DNA from: CAVZOY01 sp963777095
Lineage (GTDB): Bacteria > Actinomycetota > Actinomycetes > Mycobacteriales > Geodermatophilaceae
NCBI GenBank assembly: GCA_963777095.1
Contig: CAVZOY010000006.1
Span: 992,001-1,056,000 of the forward strand
Direction of reading: 5' to 3'
Length of the DNA: 64,000 nt
The notes beneath the pieces are model-generated. The model was not told the DNA's origin. It saw only the letters and a list, made by a program, of their open reading frames with translations, and did no database searches. The translations under genes and the position numbers were made by a program. Positions 18,854 to 28,308 of this stretch are shown one piece after another; position 1 is the stretch's first letter, and every line of letters starts with the position of its first letter.

Positions 18854-20059
18854 TCAGTCGGGGTGGCGAAGGAGGTAGCGGCCGAAGTGCGGCACGGTGA
18901 AGGCGATCTGCCCGCGCTCGGCGGAGTAGACCAGGCCCTTCTTGATCAGCGAGTCGCGCGCCGGCGACAGCGACGCGGGCTTGCGGCCCAGCGAGACCGC
19001 CACCTCCGACGTCGCGACGGCGGCGCCCTGCGGGCCGCCCAGCTCGGCCATCGCGTGCATGTACTCGCGCTCTGCCGGCGTCGCGCGGTCGTAGCGGGAG
19101 CCGAAGAAGCCGACGGCGAGCTCCGCCTCGGCCACCGGTGCGGCCATGGCGACGTCCGCAGCGGTGATGGGCGACGCGGCGGCGACGTCCCAGGTCACCT
19201 TGCCGTAGGCCTGCACGAAGTACGGGTAGCCGTCGGCGGCCGCGTACAGGGCGTCGAGTGCGGCCGGGTCGAAGACGACGTCCTCGCGCTCGGCCGGCGC
19301 CAGCAGCGCACGGTCGGCGGCCTCGCGGTCGAGCCGGTCGATGCGGACGTAGCGGAACAGCCGCTCGCTGTAGCTCTTGGAGGCGCTCAGCACGGCCGGC
19401 AGGTGCGGCAGGCCCGCGCCGACGACGATCAGCGGGGCGCCCTGCTGCGACAGCTCGTGGCAGGCGGCGCAGATGGCCGAGACGTCGTCGGGCTGGACGT
19501 CCTGCATCTCGTCGATGAACAGCGCGATGCCGCTGCCGATGTCGGCGGCCACGCCGGCGGCGTCGGTGAGCAGCTCGACGAGGTCGATCTCCATGTCACC
19601 GGAGTCGGCCCGGCCGGTGGCGGCGGGGACGTCGATGCCCGGCTGCCAGCGGTCGCGCACCTTGGCCGGACTTCCGGAAGGGCCGGCGCCCTGCCGCTGG
19701 GCGAACGCCTTGACGACGCCGAGCACCTCCTCCATCGACTCCTGGTCGCCGTGGCGGGGTCCGAGCTCGCGCAGCGCCATGTGCAGGGCCGAGGACACCG
19801 GCCGGCGCAGCGACTGCTCGGGCCGGGCCTCGATCTTGCCGGTGCCCCAGCCGTGGCCGATCGCCGCCGAGCGGAGCTGGTTGAGCAGCACGGTCTTGCC
19901 CACCCCGCGCAGTCCGGTGAGCACCAGCGACCGCTCGGGCCGCCCGTGCGCGATCCGCTCGAGGACGACGTCGAAGGCCTGCAGCTCGGCGTCGCGACCG
20001 GCCAGCTCCGGCGGCCGCTGGCCGGCACCGGGGGCATAGGGGTTCCGCACCGGATCCAT
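18854..20059 (-). CDS. AAA ATPase, Orc1/Cdc6-like
   Basis: About 401 residues. Walker A GLRGVGKTVLLNQL, Walker B ALFIDEMQDV, sensor-1-like VVGAGLP, then a winged-helix-like C-terminus (SLGRKPASLSPARDSLIKKGLV). The N-terminus NPYAPGAGQRPPELAGRDAE with a GRD entry motif is typical of archaeal/plasmid Orc1-like ATPases widespread in actinobacteria as stand-alone genes. The partner and role are unknown. The ATG at 20059 is preferred over a GTG 9 nt upstream because TACGGT lies 7 nt before it, as in a leaderless promoter, and no ribosome site is visible. Confidence 0.8.
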   Translation of the reverse strand: MDPVRNPYAPGAGQRPPELAGRDAELQAFDVVLERIAHGRPERSLVLTGLRGVGKTVLLNQLRSAAIGHGWGTGKIEARPEQSLRRPVSSALHMALRELGPRHGDQESMEEVLGVVKAFAQRQGAGPSGSPAKVRDRWQPGIDVPAATGRADSGDMEIDLVELLTDAAGVAADIGSGIALFIDEMQDVQPDDVSAICAACHELSQQGAPLIVVGAGLPHLPAVLSASKSYSERLFRYVRIDRLDREAADRALLAPAEREDVVFDPAALDALYAAADGYPYFVQAYGKVTWDVAAASPITAADVAMAAPVAEAELAVGFFGSRYDRATPAEREYMHAMAELGGPQGAAVATSEVAVSLGRKPASLSPARDSLIKKGLVYSAERGQIAFTVPHFGRYLLRHPD

Positions 20060-20066
20060 GTCGAGC

Positions 20067-20072
20067 ACCGTA
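20067..20072 (-). promoter_or_regulatory. Leaderless -10 element for the AAA ATPase gene
   Basis: TACGGT on the minus strand, 7 nt before the ATG. It matches the actinobacterial TANNNT -10 box at the distance expected when transcription begins at the start codon. Confidence 0.45.
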
Positions 20073-20146
20073 TGGCGTCGTCTAGCGCCGGGCGTAGAGA
20101 TCGGTAGAAGCGCCTAGCGCGTGTCGCGAAGCGTCGAGATCTGCCG

Positions 20147-20172
20147 GCTCTCTACGGACGACCCTAGAGAGC
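20147..20172. promoter_or_regulatory. Palindromic site between the AAA ATPase and holin-like genes
   Basis: GCTCTCTA, 10 nt, TAGAGAGC: a perfect 8-bp inverted repeat in the middle of the divergent intergenic region. Five CTAG tetranucleotides lie within 130 bases here, although CTAG should be rare in this DNA. A candidate operator for one or both genes. Confidence 0.45.
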
Positions 20173-20212
20173 ACTAGAGCTTGTGATAGACATCGCTCGC
20201 AGGTCTCGCCGC

Positions 20213-20218
20213 TAGCGT
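20213..20218 (+). promoter_or_regulatory. Leaderless -10 element for the holin-like gene
   Basis: TAGCGT, 6 nt before the GTG start, which has no ribosome site. Confidence 0.45.
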
Positions 20219-20224
20219 GATCGC

Positions 20225-20596
20225 GTGGTCAAGTTCCTGTTGAAGGTCGTCATCCTGGCCGCCGCCTTCTACGCGCTCACGTACTTCGAACTGCTCCCCG
20301 GCCTCGAGGTCGTCCCCAACGAGGACGGACCGCTCGGCGCGGCGGGTACCTACCTCTGGATCGGGCTGCTCTTCGGCGTCGTCAATGCGGTGGTCGGGCC
20401 GATCCTGCGGCTGCTGTCCCTGCCGTTCGTCGTCCTCACGCTGGGGCTGTTCCTACTGGTCGTCAACGCCGCGCTGCTCGGTCTCACCGCGCTGATCACC
20501 GACCGACTGCAGGTCGACGGCTTCGTCACCGCGGTCCTGGGCGGGCTGGTCCTGGCGGTCGTCGGCTGGGCCGCCGACCGGGTCCTCGACCGATGA
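20225..20596 (+). CDS. Phage-holin-family (YvlD-like) membrane protein
   Basis: 123-residue integral membrane protein with four predicted helices: about 4-20, 42-62 (WIGLLFGVVNAVVGPILRLL), 64-90 (PFVVLTLGLFLLVVNAALLG) and 100-118. The N-P pattern NAVVGPILRLLSLPFVVLTLGLF is the signature of the phage_holin_4_2/YvlD family, which in bacteria are chromosomal membrane proteins of unclear, often envelope-stress-related, function. There is no phage context. Leaderless start likely. Confidence 0.85.
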   Translation: MVKFLLKVVILAAAFYALTYFELLPGLEVVPNEDGPLGAAGTYLWIGLLFGVVNAVVGPILRLLSLPFVVLTLGLFLLVVNAALLGLTALITDRLQVDGFVTAVLGGLVLAVVGWAADRVLDR

Positions 20597-20653
20597 CCGG
20601 ACGGCAGGTCTCGGCTCAGGTCGCGCCGCCGTGACGGGGGGCACCCGGCGCAC

Positions 20654-20659
20654 TAGCGT
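20654..20659 (+). promoter_or_regulatory. Leaderless -10 element for NAD-glutamate dehydrogenase
   Basis: TAGCGT, identical to the element of the preceding gene, 8 nt before the ATG at 20668. No Shine-Dalgarno sequence is present between them. Confidence 0.5.
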
Positions 20660-20667
20660 GGCCTGAC

Positions 20668-23600
20668 ATGGCGAGCACCACCGGCAGCGTCGCCGGCCCG
20701 GTCCCGGAGACCCCGGAACGCCCTGCGGACGGCTCCATCCCGGCGTCCCTGACCGAGCTCGCCGCGCTGGAAGCCGCCAGGGACGAGAAGCGGTCGCTGC
20801 TCGAGCGAGCGGCCGAGGTGGCCGCCCAGGGCCTGGGCGGCAGCAGCAAGCTGCCCCTGGGCTGCACGCCCGCCGACCTGCCTGCGCTCCTGCAGCGCTA
20901 CTACTGGAGCGAGCCCGCCGCGGAGGTCATCGGCCACGACCCGGCGGAGCTCGCGGGGCTGGCCCTGGGCCACCTGCGGCTGGCGGAGGTCCGCCCCCAG
21001 GGCTCGGCGACCATCGACATCGAGCGGCTGCCCGACGGTCGCGCCGTCGTCCGCATCATCACCGACGACATGCCGTTCCTCGTCGACTCCGTCACCGCCG
21101 AGGTGGTCCGGCAGGGCATCGAGCTGCGGCACGTCGTCCACCCGATCGTCGTCGTCCGACGCGGGGTGACCGGCCGCATCCAGGCGTTCTGCGACAGCGC
21201 GGACGCCGGCAGTTGCGGGCCGGACGCGCTGAGCGAGTCCTGGATGGCCGTCGTCCTCGACGGCCCGCTGGACGACGAAGGCACCGCCGACCTCGTCTCC
21301 GGGCTGCGCACCGTCCTGGCCGACGTCCGCGCCGTCGACGAGGACGCGCAGAAGATGCGCGCCCGCGTGCTCGACCTGGCCGAGCGACTCGAGCAGCGCC
21401 GCGCCGTCCCGGACGCCGAGGACCCGGCCGACGACCCCGCCGAGGCCGCCGAGCTGCTGCGCTGGCTGGCCGACGGCAACTTCGTCCTGCTCGGGGCCCG
21501 CGACGTCGACCTCGCCCGGGGCCGCGGCCGCGGCTCCGAGCGCCCCGTCCCCGGCACCGGCCTCGGCGTGCTCCGCAGCGACAGCGACATGAGCGCGGCC
21601 ACGGTGCGGATGCCCGAGGCGACCCGCGCGCCGGAGCAGCACCTGATGACGGTCACCAAGGCGGATGCCCGGTCCACGGTGCACCGCCCGGCCTGGCTGG
21701 ACCTGGTCGCCGTGAGCCTGCCCGCCGACGACGGGCAGAGCGCGCGGCAGCACCGGCTCGTGGGCCTGTTCCCCACGACCGCCTACGCCACGAGCGTGCG
21801 CGACGTCCCGGTGCTGCGCCGCCGCGCGGCCGAGGTCATCCGGCGCTCGGGCGTGCCCGCCGACAGCCACACCGGCAAGGAACTGCTCGAGATCCTCGAG
21901 ACGTACCCCCGCGACGAGCTGTTCCAGGTCGGCGCGGACGAGCTGCTGCCGGTCGCGCTCGCCGTCCTCTACCTGCAGGAACGTCGGCAGACCCGGCTCT
22001 TCCTCCGCCGCGATCCCAGCGGCCGCTTCTGGTCGGCGCTGGTCTACCTCCCCCGCGACCGGTACACGACCGAGGTGCGCCTCGGCATGCAGCAGCTGCT
22101 GCTGGAGCGGCTCGGCGGCACCGCGATCGAGTACACGGCCCGCTCGACGGAGTCGGTGCTCGCCCGGCTGCACTTCGTCGTCCGGCTGCCGGTCGGGCGG
22201 CGGGGCTCGCCCAAGGCCGAGGACGTCGACGTCGACGCGCTGCAGGCCGAGCTGGCCGCCGTGGCGCGCAGCTGGACCGACGACCTCTCCGACGCGCTGC
22301 ACGAGCGCTACGGCGCGGAGGCCGATCGCCTCTTCGCCCGGGTCGCCGACGCCTTCCCGGCCGCGTACCAGGACGACTTCCCCGCCGAGCGCGCGGTCGC
22401 CGACCTCGAGCGGCTCGACGGACTGGGCGCGGGGCAGCCGGCGCTGCGGCTCTGGGCCCCCGACGACGCCGCCCCGGGGGAGTACCGGCTGTCGATCTAC
22501 CGGGTCGGCTCGCGGCTGATGCTCTCCGACGTCCTGCCGATCCTGCAGAACATGGGCGTCGACGTCGTCGACGAGCGGCCGTACGAGATCGACCGGATCG
22601 GCTCACCCCCGACCTGGATCTACGACTTCGGCGTGGTGACCCCGGCGACGGAGCTGCCGCTGCTGCGCTCGCTGCCGGAGCGGTTCACCGAGGCCGTCTC
22701 GGCGGTGTGGCGCGGCGAGACCGAGGACGACGGACTGGGCGCGCTGGTGATGCTCGCCGGCCTCAACTGGCGCCAGGTGACCGTCATCCGCGCCTACGTG
22801 CAGTGGCTGCGCCAGGCCGGGCTGCCCTTCGGCCAGCGCTACGTCGAGCAGACACTGTCCGCGCACCCCGGCGTGGTCGCCCGGCTCGTCGCCCTGTTCC
22901 AGACCCGCTTCTCCCCCGACCGCTCCGCCGGGCGGACCGCGCGCCAGGAGGAACTGGTCCAGGCGCTGCGCGCGTCCATCGGCGAGGTGGCCTCGCTCGA
23001 CGCCGACCGCGTCCTGACGTCGCTGCTCGCCGCGGTCGTCGCCACCCAGCGCACCAGCTACTACGTCGACGGCCCGCTCGCGCTGAAGATCGATCCGGCC
23101 GGCGTGCCCGACCTGCCCGAGCCGCGGCCCTGGCGGGAGATCTGGGTGAGCTCGCCGCGGGTCAACGGCGTCCACCTCCGGTTCGGGGCCGTCGCACGCG
23201 GCGGCCTGCGCTGGTCCGACCGCCGGGAGGACCTGCGGACCGAGATCCTCGGGCTGGTCAAGGCGCAGATGGTCAAGAACACCGTCATCGTGCCGACCGG
23301 CGCCAAGGGCGGCTTCGTCATCAACCAGCCGCTTCCGGAGGACGCCACCCGCGACGAGGTCATGGCCGAGGGCGTCGCCTGCTACAAGGTCTTCATCGGG
23401 GCGTTGCTGTCGCTGACCGACAACCTGGTCGACGGCAAGGTCGTGCCGCCCGAGCGCGTCGTCCGCCACGACGCCGACGACGCCTACCTGGTCGTCGCGG
23501 CCGACAAGGGGACGGCGACCTTCTCCGACATCGCCAACGGCGTCGCGATCGAGCGCGGCTTCTGGCTCGGCGACGCCTTCGCCTCGGGTGGGTCGGTCGG

Positions 23601-25620
23601 CTACGACCACAAGGCCATGGGCATCACCGCCCGCGGCGCGTGGGAGTCGGTGACCCGGCACTTCCGCGAGCTCGACATCGACGTGCAGCGGCAGGAGTTC
23701 ACCGTCGTCGGCGTCGGCGACATGTCCGGCGACGTCTTCGGCAACGGGATGCTGCTGTCGGACAAGATCCGGCTGATCGGCGCGTTCGACCACCGGCACG
23801 TCTTCGTCGACCCCTCCCCCGACGCGGCGACGTCCTTCGCCGAGCGCCGGCGGCTGTTCGCGCTCCCCCGCTCGTCCTGGGAGGACTACGACCCCACGCT
23901 GATCAGCGAGGGCGGCGGCGTCTGGCCGCGGACGGCGAAGTCGATCCCGGTCTCTGCGCAGGCGCGCGAGGCGCTCGGTCTGGCCGACGACGTCGAGACG
24001 CTGACGCCGGTCGAGCTGATCCACGCGATCCTGCTGGCCCCGGCCGACCTGCTCTTCAACGGCGGCATCGGCACCTACGTGAAGGCCTCGACCGAGAGCC
24101 ACCTCGAGGTCGGCGACAAGGCCAACGACGCCGTGCGGGTGAACGGCGAGGAGCTGCGGGTCCGCGTCGTCGGCGAGGGCGGCAACCTCGGCCTGACCCA
24201 GCGCGGCCGCATCGAGTACGCCCTGGCCGGCGGGCGGGTGAACACCGACGCCATCGACAACTCGGCCGGCGTCGACACCTCCGACCACGAGGTCAACATC
24301 AAGATCGCGCTCGACCGCGTGGTGTCCGAGGGGCGACTGGACCCCGCGGCGCGGGCGGAGCTGCTGGGCTCGATGGCCGACGACGTCGGCGTCGCCGTCC
24401 TGTCCGACAACCACGCGCAGAACGCGACGCTGGCCGTCGAGGTGACCTCCGCGCGCAGCCTGCTCGACGCGCACCAGCGGTTCATCCGGCACCTCGAGCG
24501 CACCGGTCGGCTGCAGCGCGCCGTCGAGTTCCTCCCCGACGACCGGCAGCTGGCCGAGCGCCGCCGCGACGGCCGCGCGCTGACCGGTCCCGAGCTGTCG
24601 GTGCTGCTGGCCTACGCCAAGCTCGAGGTCGACGGAGCCGTGCTGGCCACCGACCTGCCGGACGACCCGGCGCTGGAGTCGCTGCTGGTCGACTACTTCC
24701 CCGAAGCACTGCGGCAGGGCTTCGCCCAGGCGGTGACCCACCATCCGCTGCGCCGCGAGATCGTCGCGACGGCGCTGACCAACCGGGCGGTCAACGTCGC
24801 CGGCGTCACCGGCCTCTACCGGCTGGTCGAGGAGACCGGCGTGCCGCTGGTGGCGGTGGTGCGGGCGCACGCGGTCGCCCGCGCCGTCTTCGGCATCGAC
24901 GAGATGTGGGACGCCGTCCGCCCGCTGGACAACCAGGTCGCTGCCGTCACGCAGGTCGAACTGCGGGTCGAGGGCACCCGGCTGGCCGAACGGGCGACCC
25001 GGTGGCTGCTGCGCCTGCCGGCCCTGGCAGGTGAGCCGGCCGCGCCGATCCGGGAGGTCACCGAGCGGTTCGCCGCGCCGGTGGCCGCCGTGCGCACCGG
25101 GCTGCCGTCGTGGCTGCTCGGCACCGAGGCGGAGGCGTACGCGCAGCGGGCCTCCCGGCTCGAGGCGGCGGGCGCGCCCGCCGCCATCGCGGCGGAGGCC
25201 GCGTCGGCACCGTTGCTGCCGCAGGCCCTGGACATCGCCGTGGTGGCCGAGCGGACCGGCGCACCGATCGCGCTGGCCGGGCGGGTGCTGCAGTGCCTGG
25301 GCGAGCGGCTCACGCTCGTGCCGCTGCGCGAGCTCGTGCTGGCGCTGCCCCGCGACCGCCGGTGGAACTCGATGGCCCGGGCCTCGCTGCGCGACGACCT
25401 GGCCGCCGAGCAGGCCGAGCTGACCGCCGACGTGCTCTCGCTGCGCACGGGCGATTCCGACGAGCCGGCGAAGCTCGTCGCCGCGTGGGCCGCGACGTGG
25501 GACAGCGCTCAGCGCCGCGCCGCCGCCCAGCTGGCCGACATCGCGGCGGGGGACCGGCAGGAGCTGGCCGAGCTGCTGGTCGCCGTCCGGACGCTGCGGG
25601 GCCTGCGCACGCGGACCTGA
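20668..25620 (+). CDS. gdh: NAD-specific glutamate dehydrogenase, large (180 kDa) type
   Basis: Oxidative deamination of L-glutamate to 2-oxoglutarate with NAD, mainly catabolic. 1650 residues, the normal length of the L_180 class known from Streptomyces and Mycobacterium. The N-terminal half holds the large regulatory region with ACT-like parts. The catalytic core lies near residues 820-1190: RFGAVARGGLRWSDRREDLR, the substrate/catalytic Lys region PTGAKGGFVIN, the dinucleotide region VVGVGDMSGDVFGNGML and VVGEGGNLGLTQ. The frame is uninterrupted over 4.9 kb, in contrast to many neighbours. It is monocistronic, with a leaderless-type promoter in front and a large hairpin behind. Confidence 0.95.
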   Translation: MASTTGSVAGPVPETPERPADGSIPASLTELAALEAARDEKRSLLERAAEVAAQGLGGSSKLPLGCTPADLPALLQRYYWSEPAAEVIGHDPAELAGLALGHLRLAEVRPQGSATIDIERLPDGRAVVRIITDDMPFLVDSVTAEVVRQGIELRHVVHPIVVVRRGVTGRIQAFCDSADAGSCGPDALSESWMAVVLDGPLDDEGTADLVSGLRTVLADVRAVDEDAQKMRARVLDLAERLEQRRAVPDAEDPADDPAEAAELLRWLADGNFVLLGARDVDLARGRGRGSERPVPGTGLGVLRSDSDMSAATVRMPEATRAPEQHLMTVTKADARSTVHRPAWLDLVAVSLPADDGQSARQHRLVGLFPTTAYATSVRDVPVLRRRAAEVIRRSGVPADSHTGKELLEILETYPRDELFQVGADELLPVALAVLYLQERRQTRLFLRRDPSGRFWSALVYLPRDRYTTEVRLGMQQLLLERLGGTAIEYTARSTESVLARLHFVVRLPVGRRGSPKAEDVDVDALQAELAAVARSWTDDLSDALHERYGAEADRLFARVADAFPAAYQDDFPAERAVADLERLDGLGAGQPALRLWAPDDAAPGEYRLSIYRVGSRLMLSDVLPILQNMGVDVVDERPYEIDRIGSPPTWIYDFGVVTPATELPLLRSLPERFTEAVSAVWRGETEDDGLGALVMLAGLNWRQVTVIRAYVQWLRQAGLPFGQRYVEQTLSAHPGVVARLVALFQTRFSPDRSAGRTARQEELVQALRASIGEVASLDADRVLTSLLAAVVATQRTSYYVDGPLALKIDPAGVPDLPEPRPWREIWVSSPRVNGVHLRFGAVARGGLRWSDRREDLRTEILGLVKAQMVKNTVIVPTGAKGGFVINQPLPEDATRDEVMAEGVACYKVFIGALLSLTDNLVDGKVVPPERVVRHDADDAYLVVAADKGTATFSDIANGVAIERGFWLGDAFASGGSVGYDHKAMGITARGAWESVTRHFRELDIDVQRQEFTVVGVGDMSGDVFGNGMLLSDKIRLIGAFDHRHVFVDPSPDAATSFAERRRLFALPRSSWEDYDPTLISEGGGVWPRTAKSIPVSAQAREALGLADDVETLTPVELIHAILLAPADLLFNGGIGTYVKASTESHLEVGDKANDAVRVNGEELRVRVVGEGGNLGLTQRGRIEYALAGGRVNTDAIDNSAGVDTSDHEVNIKIALDRVVSEGRLDPAARAELLGSMADDVGVAVLSDNHAQNATLAVEVTSARSLLDAHQRFIRHLERTGRLQRAVEFLPDDRQLAERRRDGRALTGPELSVLLAYAKLEVDGAVLATDLPDDPALESLLVDYFPEALRQGFAQAVTHHPLRREIVATALTNRAVNVAGVTGLYRLVEETGVPLVAVVRAHAVARAVFGIDEMWDAVRPLDNQVAAVTQVELRVEGTRLAERATRWLLRLPALAGEPAAPIREVTERFAAPVAAVRTGLPSWLLGTEAEAYAQRASRLEAAGAPAAIAAEAASAPLLPQALDIAVVAERTGAPIALAGRVLQCLGERLTLVPLRELVLALPRDRRWNSMARASLRDDLAAEQAELTADVLSLRTGDSDEPAKLVAAWAATWDSAQRRAAAQLADIAAGDRQELAELLVAVRTLRGLRTRT

Positions 25621-25625
25621 TGCGA

Positions 25626-25683
25626 CGAGATCTGCACACTCGTACGCTTCCGGCCGCCGAAGCGCACGAGTGTGCAGATCTCG
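25626..25683. repeat. 58-nt nested palindrome after the glutamate dehydrogenase gene
   Basis: An 18-bp perfect inverted repeat (25626-25643 with 25666-25683; core GATCTGCACACTCGT) encloses a second stem CGCTTC/GAAGCG (25645-25650 with 25659-25664). It begins 5 nt after the gdh stop. It can serve as a bidirectional terminator, but its long arms and nesting also fit a dispersed palindromic (REP-like) element. Confidence 0.75.
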
Positions 25684-25733
25684 GCCCGTCTGCGAGTGTC
25701 TAGTCCCAGCGCTAGAGACGGGAAGAGGAGGGC

Positions 25734-26894
25734 ATGGAGGAGCTCTCGGTGCCGCCGCTCGACGTGCTGCGCGAGCGGCGCAGCGCCAAGTGGCGGACCT
25801 TCGACGCCGACGTGCTGCCGATGCCGGTGGCGGAGCACGACTTCGAGCTGGCGCCGCCGGTCGCCGAGGCGCTGCGGGCCGCCGTCGACCGATCCGACAC
25901 CGGATACGCCATGGCCGTGCCGGCCGTGGGGGAGGCGCTCGCCGGCTTCGCCGCGGCGCGGTGGGGCTGGGAGATCGACCCGCTGCGCGTCTCGCCGGTG
26001 GCCGACGTCGGCGTCGGCGCGGTCGAGCTGCTCCGCGTGCTCACCCGCCCCGGCGACCGCGTGGTCATCAGCCCGCCGGTGTACCCGCCGTTCTTCAGCT
26101 GGGTGCCCGAGGCCGGCGCGCGTTCCGTCGAGGTGCCGCTGGCGTCGACGGACGACGGATGGCGGCTGGACCTGCCGGCGCTGGAGCGCGCGTTCGCCGC
26201 CGAGCGGCCGGCCGCCTACCTGCTCTGCAGTCCGCACAACCCCGTGGGCCGGGTGCACTCCCCCGGCGAGCTGGGCGCCCTGGTCGAGCTCGCCCGCCGG
26301 TACGACGTCGTCCTGGTCAGCGACGAGATCCACGCGCCGCTGGTGCTGCCCGGTGCGACCTTCACGCCGCTGCTGACCGTGCCCGGCGCCGCCGAGGTGA
26401 CCATCGCGCTGCTGTCGGCGAGCAAGGCGTTCAACCTCGCCGGGCTCAAGTGCGCCGCCGTCGTCAGCGCCTCGCCGCGCATGGCCGAGATCGTGGCGCG
26501 GCTCCCGCCCGACCTGCGCTGGCGGGTCGGGCACTTCGGCGTGCTGGCCACGCTCGCCGCGTTCACCGAGGGCGGCGAGTGGCTCGACCGGCTCGTGCTG
26601 ACCCTCGACCGGCGCCGCGCGCTGCTCGGCGAGCTGTTGGCCGAGCGGCTGCCCGCCGTCCGCTGGACGCCGCCGGAGGCCACCTACCTGGCCTGGCTCG
26701 ACTGCCGCGCGCTCGGCGCCGGGGACGCCGCGCGCGACGCCTGCCTCGAGCGCGGCCGGGTCGCGTTCGAGCCCGGGACTCGCTTCGGCATGCCCGGCGA
26801 CGGCCACCTGCGGCTGAACTTCGGCACGAGCGCCGAGATCCTCGACGAGGCGGTCACGCGGATGGGGCGGGCGCTCCTGTCCGACGGTGCATGA
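25734..26894 (+). CDS. PatB/MalY-type PLP-dependent C-S lyase (aminotransferase class I/II)
   Basis: 386 residues of fold-type I PLP enzyme. PMPVAEHDFELAPPV at the N-terminus is characteristic of the PatB/MalY cystathionine beta-lyase subgroup. The PLP-Lys is in SASKAFNLAGLKCA, substrate region YPPFF, NPVGRVHS, SDEIHAPLV and C-terminal Arg in GHLRLNFGTS. The likely reaction is beta-elimination of cystathionine or other cysteine S-conjugates to pyruvate, ammonia and a thiol. GAGGAG lies 6 nt before the ATG. Its 3' end overlaps the convergent MFS gene by about 42 nt. Confidence 0.9.
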   Translation: MEELSVPPLDVLRERRSAKWRTFDADVLPMPVAEHDFELAPPVAEALRAAVDRSDTGYAMAVPAVGEALAGFAAARWGWEIDPLRVSPVADVGVGAVELLRVLTRPGDRVVISPPVYPPFFSWVPEAGARSVEVPLASTDDGWRLDLPALERAFAAERPAAYLLCSPHNPVGRVHSPGELGALVELARRYDVVLVSDEIHAPLVLPGATFTPLLTVPGAAEVTIALLSASKAFNLAGLKCAAVVSASPRMAEIVARLPPDLRWRVGHFGVLATLAAFTEGGEWLDRLVLTLDRRRALLGELLAERLPAVRWTPPEATYLAWLDCRALGAGDAARDACLERGRVAFEPGTRFGMPGDGHLRLNFGTSAEILDEAVTRMGRALLSDGA

Positions 26895-28308
26895 ACGCCA
26901 CCGCCACGAGCGCCGCCACCGCAAGCGCCGACGCCGATCAGCAGGACGCCGCGGAAGCCGGCCAGGAACGTGTCGGCCGGCACGCCCGCCGTCGCCGACG
27001 TCCCGGCGAACGCCTGGTAGCCCAGAGCGACGACGGCGACGCCGACGGCCCGGCCCAGGTTCCGGGTGGTCGAGATGATCCCGTTGGCCGTGCCGAGCCG
27101 CTCGCGGGCGACGTCGCCCATGATCGCCGAGTTGTTCGGCGAGTTGAACAGGCCCGGGCCGAACCCCAGCAGGGCGACCAGCGTGCCGACGGCCCACACC
27201 GGTGGATCGGCGTCGAGGAACGCGGCGGCCAGCAGGCCGCCGGCGAGCACCGTCAGCGCCGCCATCCCGGGCAGCCGGGAACCGGCGCGGTCGCTCCACC
27301 AGCCGGACAGGGGCGAGACGACCAGCATCGCGATCGCCTGCAGCGTCATGACCAGGCCGGTCGTGGACGTCGACCAGCCGAGCACTTCCTGCAGGTACAG
27401 CGGGAAGAGGAACGGCGTGATCGTCAGGAGCGTGAAGTAGAGGAACGACGCCAGGATGCCCAGGCCGAAGACCCGGCGGCGCAGCAGCGCGAGGTCGATC
27501 AGCGGCCGGTCCGTCCGCCGCTCACGGACGACGAACAGCAGCAGCGCCACCGCCGCTCCGCCGAGCAGACCGACGACCTCGGGCGAACCCCACCCGGCCA
27601 CCGGACCCCGGGCGAGGCCGACCAGCAGGCCCGCGACGACGGCGGCGAACAGCACCGCTCCCGGCAGGTCCAGCGAACGCGAGGCCGCCCCCGGTGCCGC
27701 GGACCGCGGGCACGAAGACGAACGTGCCGAGGGCGCCCAGCAGCCCGATCGGCAGGTTGATCAGGAAGATGGACCGCCAGCCGAACGCGTCGGTGAGCAC
27801 GCCTCCGAGCGGTGGGCCGAGCAGCGTGCCGGCCGCGACCATGCTGCTGATCAATCCGAGCACACGGCCGCGCTGTCCCGGCGGGAACGCGGACACCGCC
27901 GTCGCCATGATCGTCGCCATGAACATGGCCGCGCCGACGCCCTGGACCGCGCGGGAGGCGACCAGCACCGGGAACGTCGGTGCCAGGCCGACCACGACCG
28001 AAGCCGGCCACGAACAGCACCAGGCCGGTGTTGAGCACCCGCTTGCGGCCGACCATGTCGGCCACCCGCCCGAACAGCGGCAGGATCGCGGTGATCGTCA
28101 GCAGGTAGGCCGTCAGCACCCACTGCAGCGCGTCGAGGCGGACGCCGAACTCGCGCGACATCGTCGGCATCGCCACGGTGACGGCGGTCGAGTCGACGTT
28201 CGCCATGAACGTGCCGGTGGTGATCGAGAACAGCACCAGCCATCGCGCGGCGCCCTCGACCGGTGCGGGGGGCGCGTCGACCCGGTGCTGCGTGTCCGTC
28301 CGGCTCAC
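26853..28308 (-). pseudogene. MFS drug-type transporter (DHA2-like), several frameshifts
   Basis: Integral membrane exporter of about 484 residues and many predicted helices. WLVLFSITTGTFMANVDSTAVTVAMPTM is the typical first helix of the EmrB/QacA (14-TM) group; GRVADMVGRKRVL is motif A and SRAVQGVGAAMF follows motif B. Frames change near 28005, 27690 and 26935; the last correction gives the C-terminus AVAFMHRRTGAPAPSA with stop at 26853. The GTG start overlaps the amidase stop by 4 nt, so both are co-translated. Substrate unknown. The breaks look like consensus errors because all three frames keep membrane helices. Confidence 0.85.

Noticed and set aside
18854..20059. Orc1/Cdc6-like ATPase as a replication origin marker
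   Set aside because: No dnaA boxes, partition genes or A/T-rich unwinding region nearby; such ATPases occur as single genes in actinobacteria.
20225..20596. Holin-like gene as a sign of a prophage
   Set aside because: No lysin, integrase, structural or att-like sequence nearby; chromosomal YvlD-like proteins share this domain.
22603..24870. Minus-strand open frame of 755 codons opposite gdh (and a plus-strand frame 21213-25034)
   Set aside because: Shadows of the glutamate dehydrogenase gene in other frames; no recognisable motif.
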